Of a stretch of DNA of 47,614 bases, positions 28,045 to 35,998 are shown in pieces. A program made the position numbers and the translations under genes. Below the pieces are notes generated by a model. It was not told the origin of the DNA, ran no database searches, and saw nothing but the letters and a program-made list of their open reading frames with translations. The number at the start of each line of letters is the position of its first letter. Within the stretch, counting starts at the first letter, position 1. The stretch is from contig NZ_JANIIC010000071.1 in the NCBI RefSeq assembly GCF_024519315.1, positions 1 through 47,614 on the forward strand. Direction: 5' to 3'. This stretch comes from Streptomyces malaysiensis subsp. samsunensis. Its GTDB lineage: Bacteria > Actinomycetota > Actinomycetes > Streptomycetales > Streptomycetaceae.

Positions 28045-28197
28045 TCAGGCGGCCGGGGTGGTGGCGCGGCGGCGGGCGATCTCGCTCACGGCGATGTCGA
28101 CGGCCAGGAACGCGGCGAGGGGGATGCCGAGCAGGGGCAGGTAGTAGCCGATCACGGCGATGGCCGCGGCCAGCGGGACGAGGACGTACAGCGGCAC
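28045..28197 (-). CDS. small membrane protein, possibly 5'-damaged
   Basis: About 50 aa, essentially one or two hydrophobic helices (LYVLVPLAAAIAVIGYYLPLLGIPLAAFLAVDI) with a basic tail (SEIARRRA). GTG 28197 is the only reasonable start in this frame. A better-looking start, MSAEPLAPATPWR, lies just upstream in a different frame, so a one-base frameshift near 28205 is possible. It does not resemble a toxin of known type. Confidence 0.45.
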   Translation of the reverse strand: MPLYVLVPLAAAIAVIGYYLPLLGIPLAAFLAVDIAVSEIARRRATTPAA

Positions 28198-28444
28198 CCG
28201 TCGCCATGCGCCACGGGGTGGCCGGGGCGAGGGGTTCAGCGGACATGGACGACTCCTGGCTCGGGGCAACGGCGGCAGGCGGACGCGCGCCGGTTGAGTC
28301 GTCGGATGCGGGCATCGCCGAGTTCCGGGCATTTTCTGTGAACTGGCTCACATGGGGCCATGTGGTGGCGGTCCACGAGCCGCGCTTGTCATCGGCGTGA
28401 TGAAGATTGAGCCATCGTCACGCATACCGGCAACGGCTGGCACC

Positions 28445-29173
28445 ATGGCTGCCATGTCCGCCGGGCCGCCCTTCCGTCTCGCACGAGCCGCCGTGTTCGC
28501 GGCGATGTGCGTCGTGGTGACGGCGCTCGGACACGTGCTGATGTCCGGTGACACGCTGCCGGTGTGGGCCGTGGCCGCCGCCTTCGCCGGAACGGCGGCC
28601 GGTGCGTGGTGGGTTGCGGGGCGCGAGCGCGGAGCGCTGGCCGTGACCGGGGCGACGGTGGTCGCGCAATTCGGCCTCCATATGGCCTTCCGGTTCGCGG
28701 AGACGGCAGTCGCCCCAGCGGCGGGAAGCGCCATGGGCGACGGGACGTCCGGCATGCGGGGCGGCATGGGCGCCGCCCCGATGAGCGGCGCCGCCATGGG
28801 TCATATGCACGATGGCATGGGCCATATGCGCCATGGCGCGGACGCGATCTCCTCCGCCGCGCCGTCCATGAGCCATCTGCCGTGGCCCTGGGCGGGTCCG
28901 GGCGGGGCGGGCATGGCCACGGCCCACCTGCTCGCCGCCCTGATCTGCGGGCTGTGGCTGTGGCGCGGCGAACGGGCCGCCTTCCGGCTCGGTCGCGCGC
29001 TCGCGGCCCTGCTGTTCGTCCCGCTCGTCCTCGCCCTGCGCATCCTGGGCGCGGGTGTCACTCCGCCGCCCGCATGGCCCTCCGCACCGGCCGTCGCCCG
29101 CCGGCCGCGCGGAGTCCTGCTACGGCACGTCATCCTGCGCAGAGGGCCACCGAGGCGGTTCGCCATCCGCTGA
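28445..29173 (+). CDS. membrane protein with Met/His-rich extracytoplasmic loop
   Basis: About 242 aa with four or five hydrophobic segments (LARAAVFAAMCVVVTALGHVL, PVWAVAAAFAGTAAGAWWVAG, MATAHLLAALICGLWLW, LGRALAALLFVPLVLALRI). A central linker is extraordinarily rich in Met, His and Gly (MGHMHDGMGHMRHG). Such linkers bind Cu(I) in copper-handling membrane proteins. The gene is followed by an ECF sigma factor; Mycobacterium SigC and related ECF genes have been linked to copper uptake, so a copper-homeostasis role is a reasonable inference. The start is uncertain: ATG 28400, 28445 and 28454 are possible. No catalytic domain is recognised. Confidence 0.72.
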   Translation: MAAMSAGPPFRLARAAVFAAMCVVVTALGHVLMSGDTLPVWAVAAAFAGTAAGAWWVAGRERGALAVTGATVVAQFGLHMAFRFAETAVAPAAGSAMGDGTSGMRGGMGAAPMSGAAMGHMHDGMGHMRHGADAISSAAPSMSHLPWPWAGPGGAGMATAHLLAALICGLWLWRGERAAFRLGRALAALLFVPLVLALRILGAGVTPPPAWPSAPAVARRPRGVLLRHVILRRGPPRRFAIR

Positions 29174-29356
29174 ACCGCCCGTCCTTCCCCCGCCCCGACC
29201 TGGGGTGAGCACCGGTGACGGGCGGAGTACCGGCGCCAGCGCGGCGTCGCCCCCCACCCATCGGCACCGTCGGCCCTCGTCGCCCCGCCGCACACTCGCG
29301 CGGCCGGTGGCGCGTGCCGGTGTGCCGCTCACCGCCTTCCGAAGGACGTTTTGACG

Positions 29357-29989
29357 ATGCCTTCTGCCACGCTGCCCGCCGCACCGATAAGAGCCGTGCA
29401 CGGCCTTGCCACCGCGGCGAACGACCACCAGGTCACCGAATGGGCGCTGGCCGCCCGGGACGGCGACCGCGAGGCGGTCGACCACTTCATCCGTGCCACC
29501 TACCGCGATGTGCGCCGTTTCGTGCTCCACCTCAGCGCCGATCCGCATGGTTGTGAGGACCTGGCCCAGGAAACGTATCTGCGGGCGCTGACCGGGCTGC
29601 CGCGCTTCGCCGGTCGCTCATCGGCCCGGACGTGGCTGCTGTCGATCGCCCGGCGTGTGGTCGTCGACCGCTACCGCACGGCCGCCGCCCGTCCCCGTAC
29701 GTTGGACGCGGACGACTGGCAGGAGGCGGCCGAACGGGCGCAGCCCGCCGGGCTCCCCGGGTTCGACGAGGGGGTGGCGCTGATGGACCTGCTGGCGGCG
29801 CTCGCCCCGGCACGCCGTGAGATGTTTCTCCTCACCAAGGTGCTCGGCCTGCCGTACGCGGACGCCGCGACCGCGACCGGCTGCCCCATCGGCACCGTAC
29901 GCTCGCGCGTGGCCCGCGCCCGTGAGGACATCTCCGCGCTGCTGGCCGCGGCCGAGAAGGCCGCGGGTCCGGTGCCGTTGGCGGGCTGA
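29357..29989 (+). CDS. ECF sigma factor (SigC-like)
   Basis: 210-aa group IV sigma factor. Region 2 reads DGDREAVDHFIRATYRDVRRFV, then CEDLAQETYLRALTGLPRFAG (the -10-reading helix) and TWLLSIARRVVVDRYR. Region 4 reads LAALAPARREMFLLTKVLGLPYADAATATGCPIGTVRSRVARARE, which binds the -35 element. No anti-sigma gene (zf-HC2 type) follows; the next gene is convergent. The start is ATG 29357 with AAGGA upstream; TTG 29351 is also in frame. It lies directly behind the Met/His-rich membrane protein, which could act as its sensor or target. Confidence 0.93.
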   Translation: MPSATLPAAPIRAVHGLATAANDHQVTEWALAARDGDREAVDHFIRATYRDVRRFVLHLSADPHGCEDLAQETYLRALTGLPRFAGRSSARTWLLSIARRVVVDRYRTAAARPRTLDADDWQEAAERAQPAGLPGFDEGVALMDLLAALAPARREMFLLTKVLGLPYADAATATGCPIGTVRSRVARAREDISALLAAAEKAAGPVPLAG

Positions 29990-30004
29990 GCCCAACGGTG
30001 TTCC

Positions 30005-30053
30005 GGGGCGTGGCGGGCGGCGGCCCATCGGTGGCCGTCGCCTGCCACGCCCC
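30005..30053. terminator. long hairpin between convergent genes
   Basis: A 21-bp stem (30005-30025 with 30033-30053, two G-U pairs on the plus-strand transcript) and a 7-nt loop lie between the sigma-factor stop and the stop of the AHBA phosphatase. It is suited to terminate both directions. Confidence 0.85.
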
Positions 30054-30120
30054 GTATCAGCGATCGGCCACACCGCCGGGAGACGGCGGGGACGGACATC
30101 GATCCGGACGTGGCACGGGA

Positions 30121-30816
30121 CTATGGAACCGTCACCTCGGGGCACAGCGACAGCAGTTCCGCCGGCTTGTGCAGGATCACATCGGGCTCCGCCGCGAGCA
30201 GGGTCTTCTCGTCGGTCTCACCCCACATCGCGGCCACGGCGGTGATCCCGGCCCCCCGCGCGCTGGCCAGGTCGGTCACCGCGTCCCCGACCATCACGGT
30301 CCGGTCGGGGTCCGCGTCCATCATGTCCATCGCCTTCAGCACGATGTCCGGCGCGGGCTTGGGCCGGGCCACCTCGTCCGAGCCGAGGACCACGTGGAAC
30401 TGCCCACGGATGCCGAGGGTGTCGAGCAGCGAACGCGCCCGGGGTCCGCTCTTCCCGGTGGCCACGGCCAGTCGTAACCCGCGGTGGCGCAGCTCCGACA
30501 GCAGCTCTGGCACACCGTCGAACATCTCCACCAGGTGGGCGAGCCGGTAGCTCTCGCGGACGAACGGGCCCTCCATCTCCAGCGGAAGACCCATGATCCG
30601 CATGATGTCGGGGAAGTAGCGGCCCAGATGCCGGTTGTACTCCTCGAAGGGTGGCTCACCGTCGCCGACGACCTCGGCGTAGGCGAGGGTGAACGCCTCG
30701 CGCATCACCGCGAAGCTGTTGACGAGGACACCGTCGAGGTCGAAGACCACCGAGGTGATGGGGGCGACACCCGCGCCGGAGAGCGGGCCGCCATGACTGA
30801 TCGGATGGGTGTTCAT
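30121..30816 (-). CDS. rifM: HAD-superfamily phosphatase of AHBA biosynthesis (RifM-like)
   Basis: 231-aa haloacid-dehalogenase phosphatase. The motifs are VVFDLDGVLVNS (nucleophile Asp), VATGKSGPRA (Thr/Ser of motif II), RPKPAPDIVL (Lys) and VMVGDAVTDLASA (acid pair). The central segment FPDIMRIMGLPLEMEGPF is, from memory, shared with RifM of the rifamycin cluster. It lies behind the RifL and RifK homologues and with them belongs to the kanosamine/aminoshikimate route that feeds AHBA. The start ATG 30816 has GGGAG upstream. The gap to the preceding gene is 182 bp and contains a small repeat. Confidence 0.88.
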   Translation of the reverse strand: MNTHPISHGGPLSGAGVAPITSVVFDLDGVLVNSFAVMREAFTLAYAEVVGDGEPPFEEYNRHLGRYFPDIMRIMGLPLEMEGPFVRESYRLAHLVEMFDGVPELLSELRHRGLRLAVATGKSGPRARSLLDTLGIRGQFHVVLGSDEVARPKPAPDIVLKAMDMMDADPDRTVMVGDAVTDLASARGAGITAVAAMWGETDEKTLLAAEPDVILHKPAELLSLCPEVTVP

Positions 30817-30871
30817 TGAGCACTCCCGTGGTGCGGGCCGGTACGGCGGACCGCCGGTCCGGGTCTCGGGT

Positions 30872-30915
30872 GCGGTCCGAAGAACGCGGTCCGAAAGAAC
30901 GCGGTCCGGAGAAGG
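30872..30915. repeat. three tandem 14-15 bp copies in the gap before rifM
   Basis: GCGGTCCGAAGAAC at 30872-30885, GCGGTCCGAAAGAAC at 30886-30900 and GCGGTCCGGAGAAGG at 30901-30915. The last copy is degenerate. Function unknown; it lies inside the operon. Confidence 0.75.
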
Positions 30916-30998
30916 GGAGGACGACGAAAGGGATGGCGAGGGAAGGGAAGGGGCGAATGGGAGCGGAGCCGGTGCGGCGGGGCGGTCGGCCGGTGCGG

Positions 30999-32132
30999 TC
31001 ACACCGACGCCGACTCCCGGACCTTCCGGGGGATCCGCGCCGAGGCGTAGACCCGTTCGATGGCGCCGATGGTCCGGCGGACCTCATCGATCACCCGGCC
31101 CCGCCCGGCCGGGTCGCGCAGTTGCGCGGGAAGCATGTCGAGCTGCCGGTCGTACTCGGTGCCGACCGGTTCGGTGGGTACGGCCACCGGCCGGGTCGTA
31201 CCGTCGACGGTGCGGGTCAGGGTGGACTTCTCGAGGCGGTTCGGGCTGAATCCGAAGGTGCAGCGCAGGGTGGCGCTGCCCGCGCTGCCGTCGATCGTCA
31301 CCCGGGTGGTGTCCAGTTCCTCGTGCGAGGCCCAGCTCGCGTGCAGCACGACCGAACGGCCGTCGTCGGTGATGAGGAATCCGCGCGCGGTGTCCTCGAC
31401 ATCGGTGGCACCCCCGTTGGCGCCCAGGAGCGCCGGGCCGTCGCCGTCGTCGCCGCGCCACGCGGCCCGGGAGGACCGCTGGACGATGAAGTCGGAGGAC
31501 ACGGTCCCGATGGCGTGCCGGAATGCGGCGGTGCCCAGCAGCGGAACCGCGATGTCGAACAGATGCCAGCCCAGGTCGACCAGCGCCCCGCCGCCCGCGA
31601 GCGACCGCTGGGTGAACCAGCCGCCCCGGTCGGGCACACCGCGCGACCGCACCCAGGCGAGCTCGACATGGCGGATATGGCCCAGCCGGGCGGCGATCCG
31701 GTACAGCCCGCGCACATCGGCGCGGTACCGCGCCGCGCTGCCGGCCAGCAGCATCGCGCCGCCGGAGCGCTCCGCTTCGGCCAGCCGCTCGGCCTCCTCG
31801 GAGGTCAGGCACACCGGCTTCTCCAGGAACACCGGAATGCCCTTGGCCAGCAGCTCGGCGGCGACCGCACAGTGCAGATGGTTGGGCACCGCGACCACCG
31901 CCAGGTCCACCTCGGCGGGATCGAGGTCATGGACCGCCGCCAGTACCGGCAGCCGGTCCATGCCCTCCGCCTCGGCGACGGCCGCGCGGCCGCGCTCGTC
32001 GGGATCCACCGCGGCGGTCACGGTGAAGGCGGGGTTGTGGCGGAGCCGGGGCAGCCAGATCGAGCGGGCCGCCCATCCCAGCCCCACCACGGCGGTCCTG
32101 ATCGGCGGCTCGCCGATGGACGGGGCGCTCAT
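30999..32132 (-). CDS. rifL: Gfo/Idh/MocA oxidoreductase of AHBA biosynthesis (RifL-like)
   Basis: 377-aa NAD(P)-dependent dehydrogenase. The Rossmann start is RTAVVGLGWAARSIWLPRL; the EKPVC motif (VFLEKPVCLTSEEA) with its catalytic Lys is clear, as is GGGALVDLGWHLFDI of the C-terminal domain. RifL is thought to act with RifK to oxidise UDP-glucose at C3 before amination on the way to kanosamine. The ATG at 32132 overlaps the AHBA synthase stop by 4 nt (ATGA), so translation is coupled. The pairing with RifK and RifM homologues in this order matches the rifamycin AHBA genes. Confidence 0.9.
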   Translation of the reverse strand: MSAPSIGEPPIRTAVVGLGWAARSIWLPRLRHNPAFTVTAAVDPDERGRAAVAEAEGMDRLPVLAAVHDLDPAEVDLAVVAVPNHLHCAVAAELLAKGIPVFLEKPVCLTSEEAERLAEAERSGGAMLLAGSAARYRADVRGLYRIAARLGHIRHVELAWVRSRGVPDRGGWFTQRSLAGGGALVDLGWHLFDIAVPLLGTAAFRHAIGTVSSDFIVQRSSRAAWRGDDGDGPALLGANGGATDVEDTARGFLITDDGRSVVLHASWASHEELDTTRVTIDGSAGSATLRCTFGFSPNRLEKSTLTRTVDGTTRPVAVPTEPVGTEYDRQLDMLPAQLRDPAGRGRVIDEVRRTIGAIERVYASARIPRKVRESASV

Positions 32133-33295
32133 GCGCCCGCGAGCACATCGGCGACGACGGCGGCCACTTCGTGTATCTGCTCCTCGCTGCCCAGCAGCAC
32201 CCGGTGGTGCAGCCAAAGGCAGTCGCGGGTGAGCGCCTCGGAGTGCGGGCAGCGGCGGGCGAGTTCGTCCACCGTCAGATCCGGCGCCGCGACCTCCCAG
32301 AAGGCGTCCGTACGGTAGACCGCGCGGAAGGCGACGAACGCGGGCACTCCGCGCTCGATGAGGGTGTCGACGACCTTCGCGCGGCGCTCCTCGGTGATGC
32401 CCGGCACCCGGAACATCGCCATGTAGTGCGGATTGCGGTCACCGCGGTCGTCGCGCGACTGCGGTACGACACCGGGGATCTCGGCGAGCAGCCGGCTCAG
32501 CACCGGCCAGCGCTGCTCACGCGTGGTGATCTGGCCGTCCAGGCGGGCGAGTTGGGCGCGCAGTACGGATGCGGAGAACTCGTTCAGCCGGAAGTTGGAG
32601 CCCGAGGTGCGGTGGAAGTAGCCGCGGTCGGTGCGCGGACGTCCACAGCTGTGCCGGACGAAGCCCCTCTCGTACATCTCGGCATCGGGGAAGAGCACGG
32701 CGCCGCCCTCACCGGCCGTCATCAGCTTTCCGTTCTGGAAGCTGAACGCGGCGACCGAGCCCAGCTCACCGACCTTCTGACCGCGCCACCGCGCACCGTG
32801 CGCATGGGCCGCGTCCTGGATCAGCGGCACCCCCGAGTCGGCGGACAGCTTGCCCAGCGCGTCCATGTCGCACATCTGGCCCGCCATGTGCACCGGCATG
32901 ATCGCGCGGGTTTTCGGGCCGATGGCCGCCTCGACCGCCGAGGGATCGATGCAGTACGTGTCCGGGTCCACGTCCACCGGCACGGCCACCGCGCCCAGCC
33001 GCTGCGCCGCCTGCGAGGACGAGATGAAGGTGAACGCGGGAACGATCACCTCGGAGTCGGCGCCGACCCCGAGCACTTCGAGGGCGAGCTCCAGCGCGTG
33101 CGTCCCGTTGGTGACCGCCAGGGCGTGCTCGCTTCCATGGGCCGCGGCGAACTCCGCCTCGAAGGCGTCGACCTCACCGCCCCCGATACGCCACCATTGC
33201 CCCTGATCCAGAGCCCGGATGAGGGCCTCGCGCTCCTCGTCGCCGTACTGCGGCCATGCGGGCAGCTCGGATCGCAGTCGCACATCATTGCTCAT
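32129..33295 (-). CDS. rifK: AHBA synthase (PLP-dependent, RifK)
   Basis: 388-aa PLP enzyme of the DegT/DnrJ/EryC1 fold making 3-amino-5-hydroxybenzoic acid from 5-deoxy-5-aminodehydroshikimate, and acting with RifL as a transaminase early in the pathway. Segments I recognise as characteristic of RifK: WPQYGDEEREAL, QGQWWRIGGGEVDAFE, LAVTNGTHALELALEVLG, PAFTFISSSQAAQRLGAV, MPVHMAGQMCDMDAL. The PLP-binding Lys is in SFQNGKLMTAGEGGA, and FLRHSCGRP-like RHSCGRPRTD follows. This is a diagnostic gene for ansamycin and mitomycin-type pathways. It is the first gene of the minus-strand operon; no lesion is seen. Confidence 0.96.
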   Translation of the reverse strand: MSNDVRLRSELPAWPQYGDEEREALIRALDQGQWWRIGGGEVDAFEAEFAAAHGSEHALAVTNGTHALELALEVLGVGADSEVIVPAFTFISSSQAAQRLGAVAVPVDVDPDTYCIDPSAVEAAIGPKTRAIMPVHMAGQMCDMDALGKLSADSGVPLIQDAAHAHGARWRGQKVGELGSVAAFSFQNGKLMTAGEGGAVLFPDAEMYERGFVRHSCGRPRTDRGYFHRTSGSNFRLNEFSASVLRAQLARLDGQITTREQRWPVLSRLLAEIPGVVPQSRDDRGDRNPHYMAMFRVPGITEERRAKVVDTLIERGVPAFVAFRAVYRTDAFWEVAAPDLTVDELARRCPHSEALTRDCLWLHHRVLLGSEEQIHEVAAVVADVLAGA

Positions 33296-33367
33296 GATTT
33301 CCCTGCTCCCTTAATTCGTTATGGAGGCGGGTCCGCGGCGGACGCATTAGCACGCTAACCGGACGGT

Positions 33368-33465
33368 GGGGGAAACGTCATTCCCCCTCAGGGCCCCCCT
33401 ATATCCCCCTTAAAAACGCGGTTGACGAAGTCATCATGTCGAGGCCAAGGGCGCCGTGCTATAAA
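33368..33465. promoter_or_regulatory. divergent promoter region of the AHBA genes
   Basis: GGGGGAA-ACGTCA-TTCCCCC (33368-33387) is a perfect 7-bp inverted repeat between the divergent rifK and rifJ homologues. TATAAA at 33460-33465 is a plausible -10 element for rifJ, about 56 bp before its start. The inverted repeat could be an operator. Confidence 0.55.
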
Positions 33466-33521
33466 TGCACTTCCGTGATGAGCCGCTGTAATTCAGCCGA
33501 CCCCACAGGGTGAGGTGCCCA

Positions 33522-33956
33522 TTGAGCAGGCTGTTGTTGGTGAACGGACCGAATCTCGGCATACTCGGGAAGCGCCAGCCCGAGATCTACGGCACGGATA
33601 CGCTTCAGGACATCGAGCGCTGGGTCGGAGAAGAGGTCGCGGAGCGCGGCTGGAAAGTGGATTCCTACCAGTTCGATGGCGAAGCGGAGATCATCCAGAC
33701 CATTCAGGGGAACTACGACACGGTCGGTGCCATCATCAATCCGGCCGCGCTCATGATGGCCGGATGGGGTCTTCGGGACGCACTGGCGAACTATCCGCGA
33801 CCCTGGATGGAAGTGCATCTGTCGAATGTCTGGGCCCGTGAGCAGTTCCGCCATGAGTCGGTGACCGGGCCGTTGGCCGCGGGTGTCATCTTCGGGCTCG
33901 GCGCCCTGGGCTACCGGCTCGCCGCCCGCGCCCTGCTCGACAAGGTGCCGGACTGA
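33522..33956 (+). CDS. rifJ: type II (amino)dehydroquinate dehydratase (RifJ-like)
   Basis: About 144 aa, the usual size of type II dehydroquinases. The N-terminal loop has LLLVNGPNLGILGKRQPEIYG with the catalytic Arg and Tyr; the middle has IINPAALMMAGWGLRDAL and the end MEVHLSNVWAREQFRHESV. The last is the HxSN region with its catalytic His. In ansamycin clusters RifJ converts aminodehydroquinate to aminodehydroshikimate. The second conserved acidic/His residue in INPAAL replaces the more usual INPGAYTH, which suggests specialisation for the amino substrate or reduced activity. The start is TTG 33522 with GGTGAGG upstream, or GTG 33510. Confidence 0.88.
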   Translation: MSRLLLVNGPNLGILGKRQPEIYGTDTLQDIERWVGEEVAERGWKVDSYQFDGEAEIIQTIQGNYDTVGAIINPAALMMAGWGLRDALANYPRPWMEVHLSNVWAREQFRHESVTGPLAAGVIFGLGALGYRLAARALLDKVPD

Positions 33957-34023
33957 GCGCCCGCCACTGCCACCCCACACCGCGAGGGCTGACGAGCCAA
34001 GGCTGACGAGCCGGGAGGCGACC

Positions 34024-34938
34024 ATCGGTCATCTGGGAATCGACGTCGGCGGCACCAAAGTGGCGCTGCGCCTCGAACACGACGACCTCGGCATCAGCGA
34101 ATCCTCCTTCCGCTGGCCCGAGCCGGACGGTACGGACGCCATGACGTCCGGTGGCGCCACCCGCGATCTGGACCTGCTGGCGCGCCACATCAGGGAGCTG
34201 TGTGCGGGCCGACCCGAGCGGCTCACCGGTGTCGGTGTCGCGATGCCCGCCACCCTCGACGCCACCGGCACGGTCACCACCTGGCCCGGCCGTCCCAGCT
34301 GGGCCGGAGTGGATCTGCGCGGCGCGCTGTCCGCCCTCTTCGGCCACGCCGAGGTGCGCTGTGCCGACGACGGCGATCTGGCCGCCCTCGCCGAAGCACA
34401 CGAAGCCCGCTGCCCCGACCTGCTTTATCTCGGCGTCGGCACCGGGATCGGCGGTGGCATCGTGCTGAACGGGAAACCCGTGCCCGGTGTGGGCCGCGGC
34501 TCCTGCGAAGTCGGCCACCTGGTCGTGGACCGCGACGGACCGCTGTGCGACTGCGGCCGGCGCGGCTGCGTCCAGGCGGCGGCCTCGGGCCCGGCGACCC
34601 TGCGCAGGGCGGCGCGGAGGCGGGGCGAGGAGGTGACCTTCACCGAGCTGCGCCAGGCGGTGCGCGGCGGAAAGCCGTGGGCGGTGGCGTCGCTGCGGGA
34701 GAGCGGCAGGGCCCTGGCCGCGGCCGTGACCGGCGTATACGAACTGCTCCATCCCTCGCTCGTGCTGATCGGCGGAGGGTTTGCCGCGGCGATTCCGGAG
34801 CTGGTGGCGATGGTGGCCGAGCGGACGGCGGAGCTGGGGCGCCCTGGCCATCCACCGCCACCGGTCCGGCCCGCGCGACTGGGCGGGCTGTCCTCACTGC
34901 ACGGCGCCGTGCTGCTGGCCAGGGGACTGCCGGACTGA
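34024..34938 (+). CDS. rifN: ROK-family sugar kinase (kanosamine kinase, RifN-like)
   Basis: About 304-aa ROK kinase. The phosphate-1 motif is LGIDVGGTKVALR, the catalytic Asp region is CADDGDLAALAEAH, then GVGTGIGGGIVLNGKPVPG, and EVGHLVVDRDGPLCDCGRRGCVQAAASG with the ROK zinc motif CxCGxxGC. RifN phosphorylates kanosamine to kanosamine-6-phosphate. No ATG, GTG or TTG lies in frame near the expected start: GGGAGG at 34013-34018 is followed at 34024 by ATC. The nearest canonical in-frame start is GTG 33883, inside rifJ, giving 47 unrelated residues. Either translation starts at ATC, or the start codon has mutated. Confidence 0.85.
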   Translation: MGHLGIDVGGTKVALRLEHDDLGISESSFRWPEPDGTDAMTSGGATRDLDLLARHIRELCAGRPERLTGVGVAMPATLDATGTVTTWPGRPSWAGVDLRGALSALFGHAEVRCADDGDLAALAEAHEARCPDLLYLGVGTGIGGGIVLNGKPVPGVGRGSCEVGHLVVDRDGPLCDCGRRGCVQAAASGPATLRRAARRRGEEVTFTELRQAVRGGKPWAVASLRESGRALAAAVTGVYELLHPSLVLIGGGFAAAIPELVAMVAERTAELGRPGHPPPPVRPARLGGLSSLHGAVLLARGLPD

Positions 34939-35075
34939 TCGGCGGCTGCTGGTCCGGCCGGTGGGGTGGCGGGGGCATACCAGGTGGCCGCCTCCGTCCC
35001 GGTCGGCGCCCGTGGCGACCGCTGGGGGCTTTGACCGGGAGTTCCCCGTCGTCGAATGTAGAACCCGAACGGGGT

Positions 35076-35097
35076 TTGACCCTCACACCGTGTCAGG
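35076..35097 (+). promoter_or_regulatory. MerR-type operator/promoter
   Basis: TTGAC at 35076-35080 (-35) abuts CCTCACACCGTGTCAGG (35081-35097), a near-perfect dyad symmetric about the central C. This is the classical arrangement for MerR proteins acting in a long promoter spacer, 20 bp upstream of the MerR start, so autoregulation is likely. Confidence 0.7.
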
Positions 35098-35116
35098 CGC
35101 TGCACTCGGAGACATC

Positions 35117-35941
35117 ATGTTCACCATCGGAGACTTCGCCCGGCACGGCCGTGTCTCGGTCCGGATGCTGCGCCACTACGACGCCATCGGACTGCTGCGC
35201 CCGGCCCATGTCGACCCCGCCACCGGCTACCGCCACTACTCGGCCGCCCAGCTCAGCCGCCTGAACCGGGTCATCGCGCTCAAAGAGCTCGGCTTCACCC
35301 TCCAGCAGGTGCGGGACATCGTGGACGAGAAGGTCGGCACCGAGGAGCTGCGCGGCATGCTGCGGTTGCGCCGGGCCGAGCTGGAAGCCACGGTGGAAGC
35401 CGTGGCGGCACGGCTGGTGCAGGTCGAGGCGAGGCTCCGGTCGATCGAAAGCGAGGGGCACATGCCCACCGACGACGTCGTCATCAAGAGGGTCCCCGCG
35501 GTGCGGGTGGCGGAGCTCACCGCGACCGCCGCCAGCTTCGATCCGCAGGACATCGGCCCGGTCATCACACCCCTCTACGAAGAGCTGTTCCGGCGCCTCG
35601 ACGCTGTGGGCATCACCCCGACGGGCCCCGGTGTCGCGTACTACGAGGACGCCCCGGAAGGCGGCGGCGCCATCAGTGTGCACGCCGCCGTCCAGGTGTC
35701 CGCCCCGCCACGGGACGGCGATGACCTTCGGATCCTCGATCTGCCGCCCATCGACCACGCCGCCACCATCGTCCACCGCGGCCCGATGGACGCCGTGGTG
35801 CCCACGGCCCAGGCCCTGGCCCATTGGATCGACGGCAACGGCTACCGGTCGACCGGCTACCCCCGGGAGATCACCCTGGAGTGCCCGGAGAACCGTGCGG
35901 AGTGGGTCACGGAACTCCAGACACCGGTGGTCCAGGTCTGA
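35117..35941 (+). CDS. MerR-family regulator with GyrI-like effector domain (BmrR type)
   Basis: 274 aa. The winged helix is MFTIGDFARHGRVSVRMLRHYDAIGLLRPAHVDPATGYRHYSAAQLSRL, followed by the dimerisation coiled coil (residues about 75-120). The C-terminal part (VVIKRVPAVRVAELTATA and DHAATIVHRGPMDAVVPTAQALAHWIDGNG) is a GyrI-like/AraC_E_bind domain that binds drug-like molecules. Such proteins sense cationic or hydrophobic compounds and induce efflux or detoxification. No efflux gene is adjacent; the gene follows rifN. The start ATG 35117 with GGAG is chosen over 34781. Confidence 0.92.
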   Translation: MFTIGDFARHGRVSVRMLRHYDAIGLLRPAHVDPATGYRHYSAAQLSRLNRVIALKELGFTLQQVRDIVDEKVGTEELRGMLRLRRAELEATVEAVAARLVQVEARLRSIESEGHMPTDDVVIKRVPAVRVAELTATAASFDPQDIGPVITPLYEELFRRLDAVGITPTGPGVAYYEDAPEGGGAISVHAAVQVSAPPRDGDDLRILDLPPIDHAATIVHRGPMDAVVPTAQALAHWIDGNGYRSTGYPREITLECPENRAEWVTELQTPVVQV

Positions 35942-35966
35942 CGGCGGGGCCGCGGCGGAGGGACGG

Positions 35967-35998
35967 GCGGGCGGGCCCGCGCACACGGGCCCGCCCGC
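35967..35998. terminator. GC-rich hairpin after the MerR gene
   Basis: 13-bp perfect stem (35967-35979 with 35986-35998) and a 6-nt loop, 26 nt beyond the MerR stop and between convergent genes. Probably a bidirectional terminator. Confidence 0.8.

Noticed and set aside
28800..28860. Met/His-rich tract as a separate small metal-binding peptide
   Set aside because: It lies in frame inside a clear multi-helix membrane protein.
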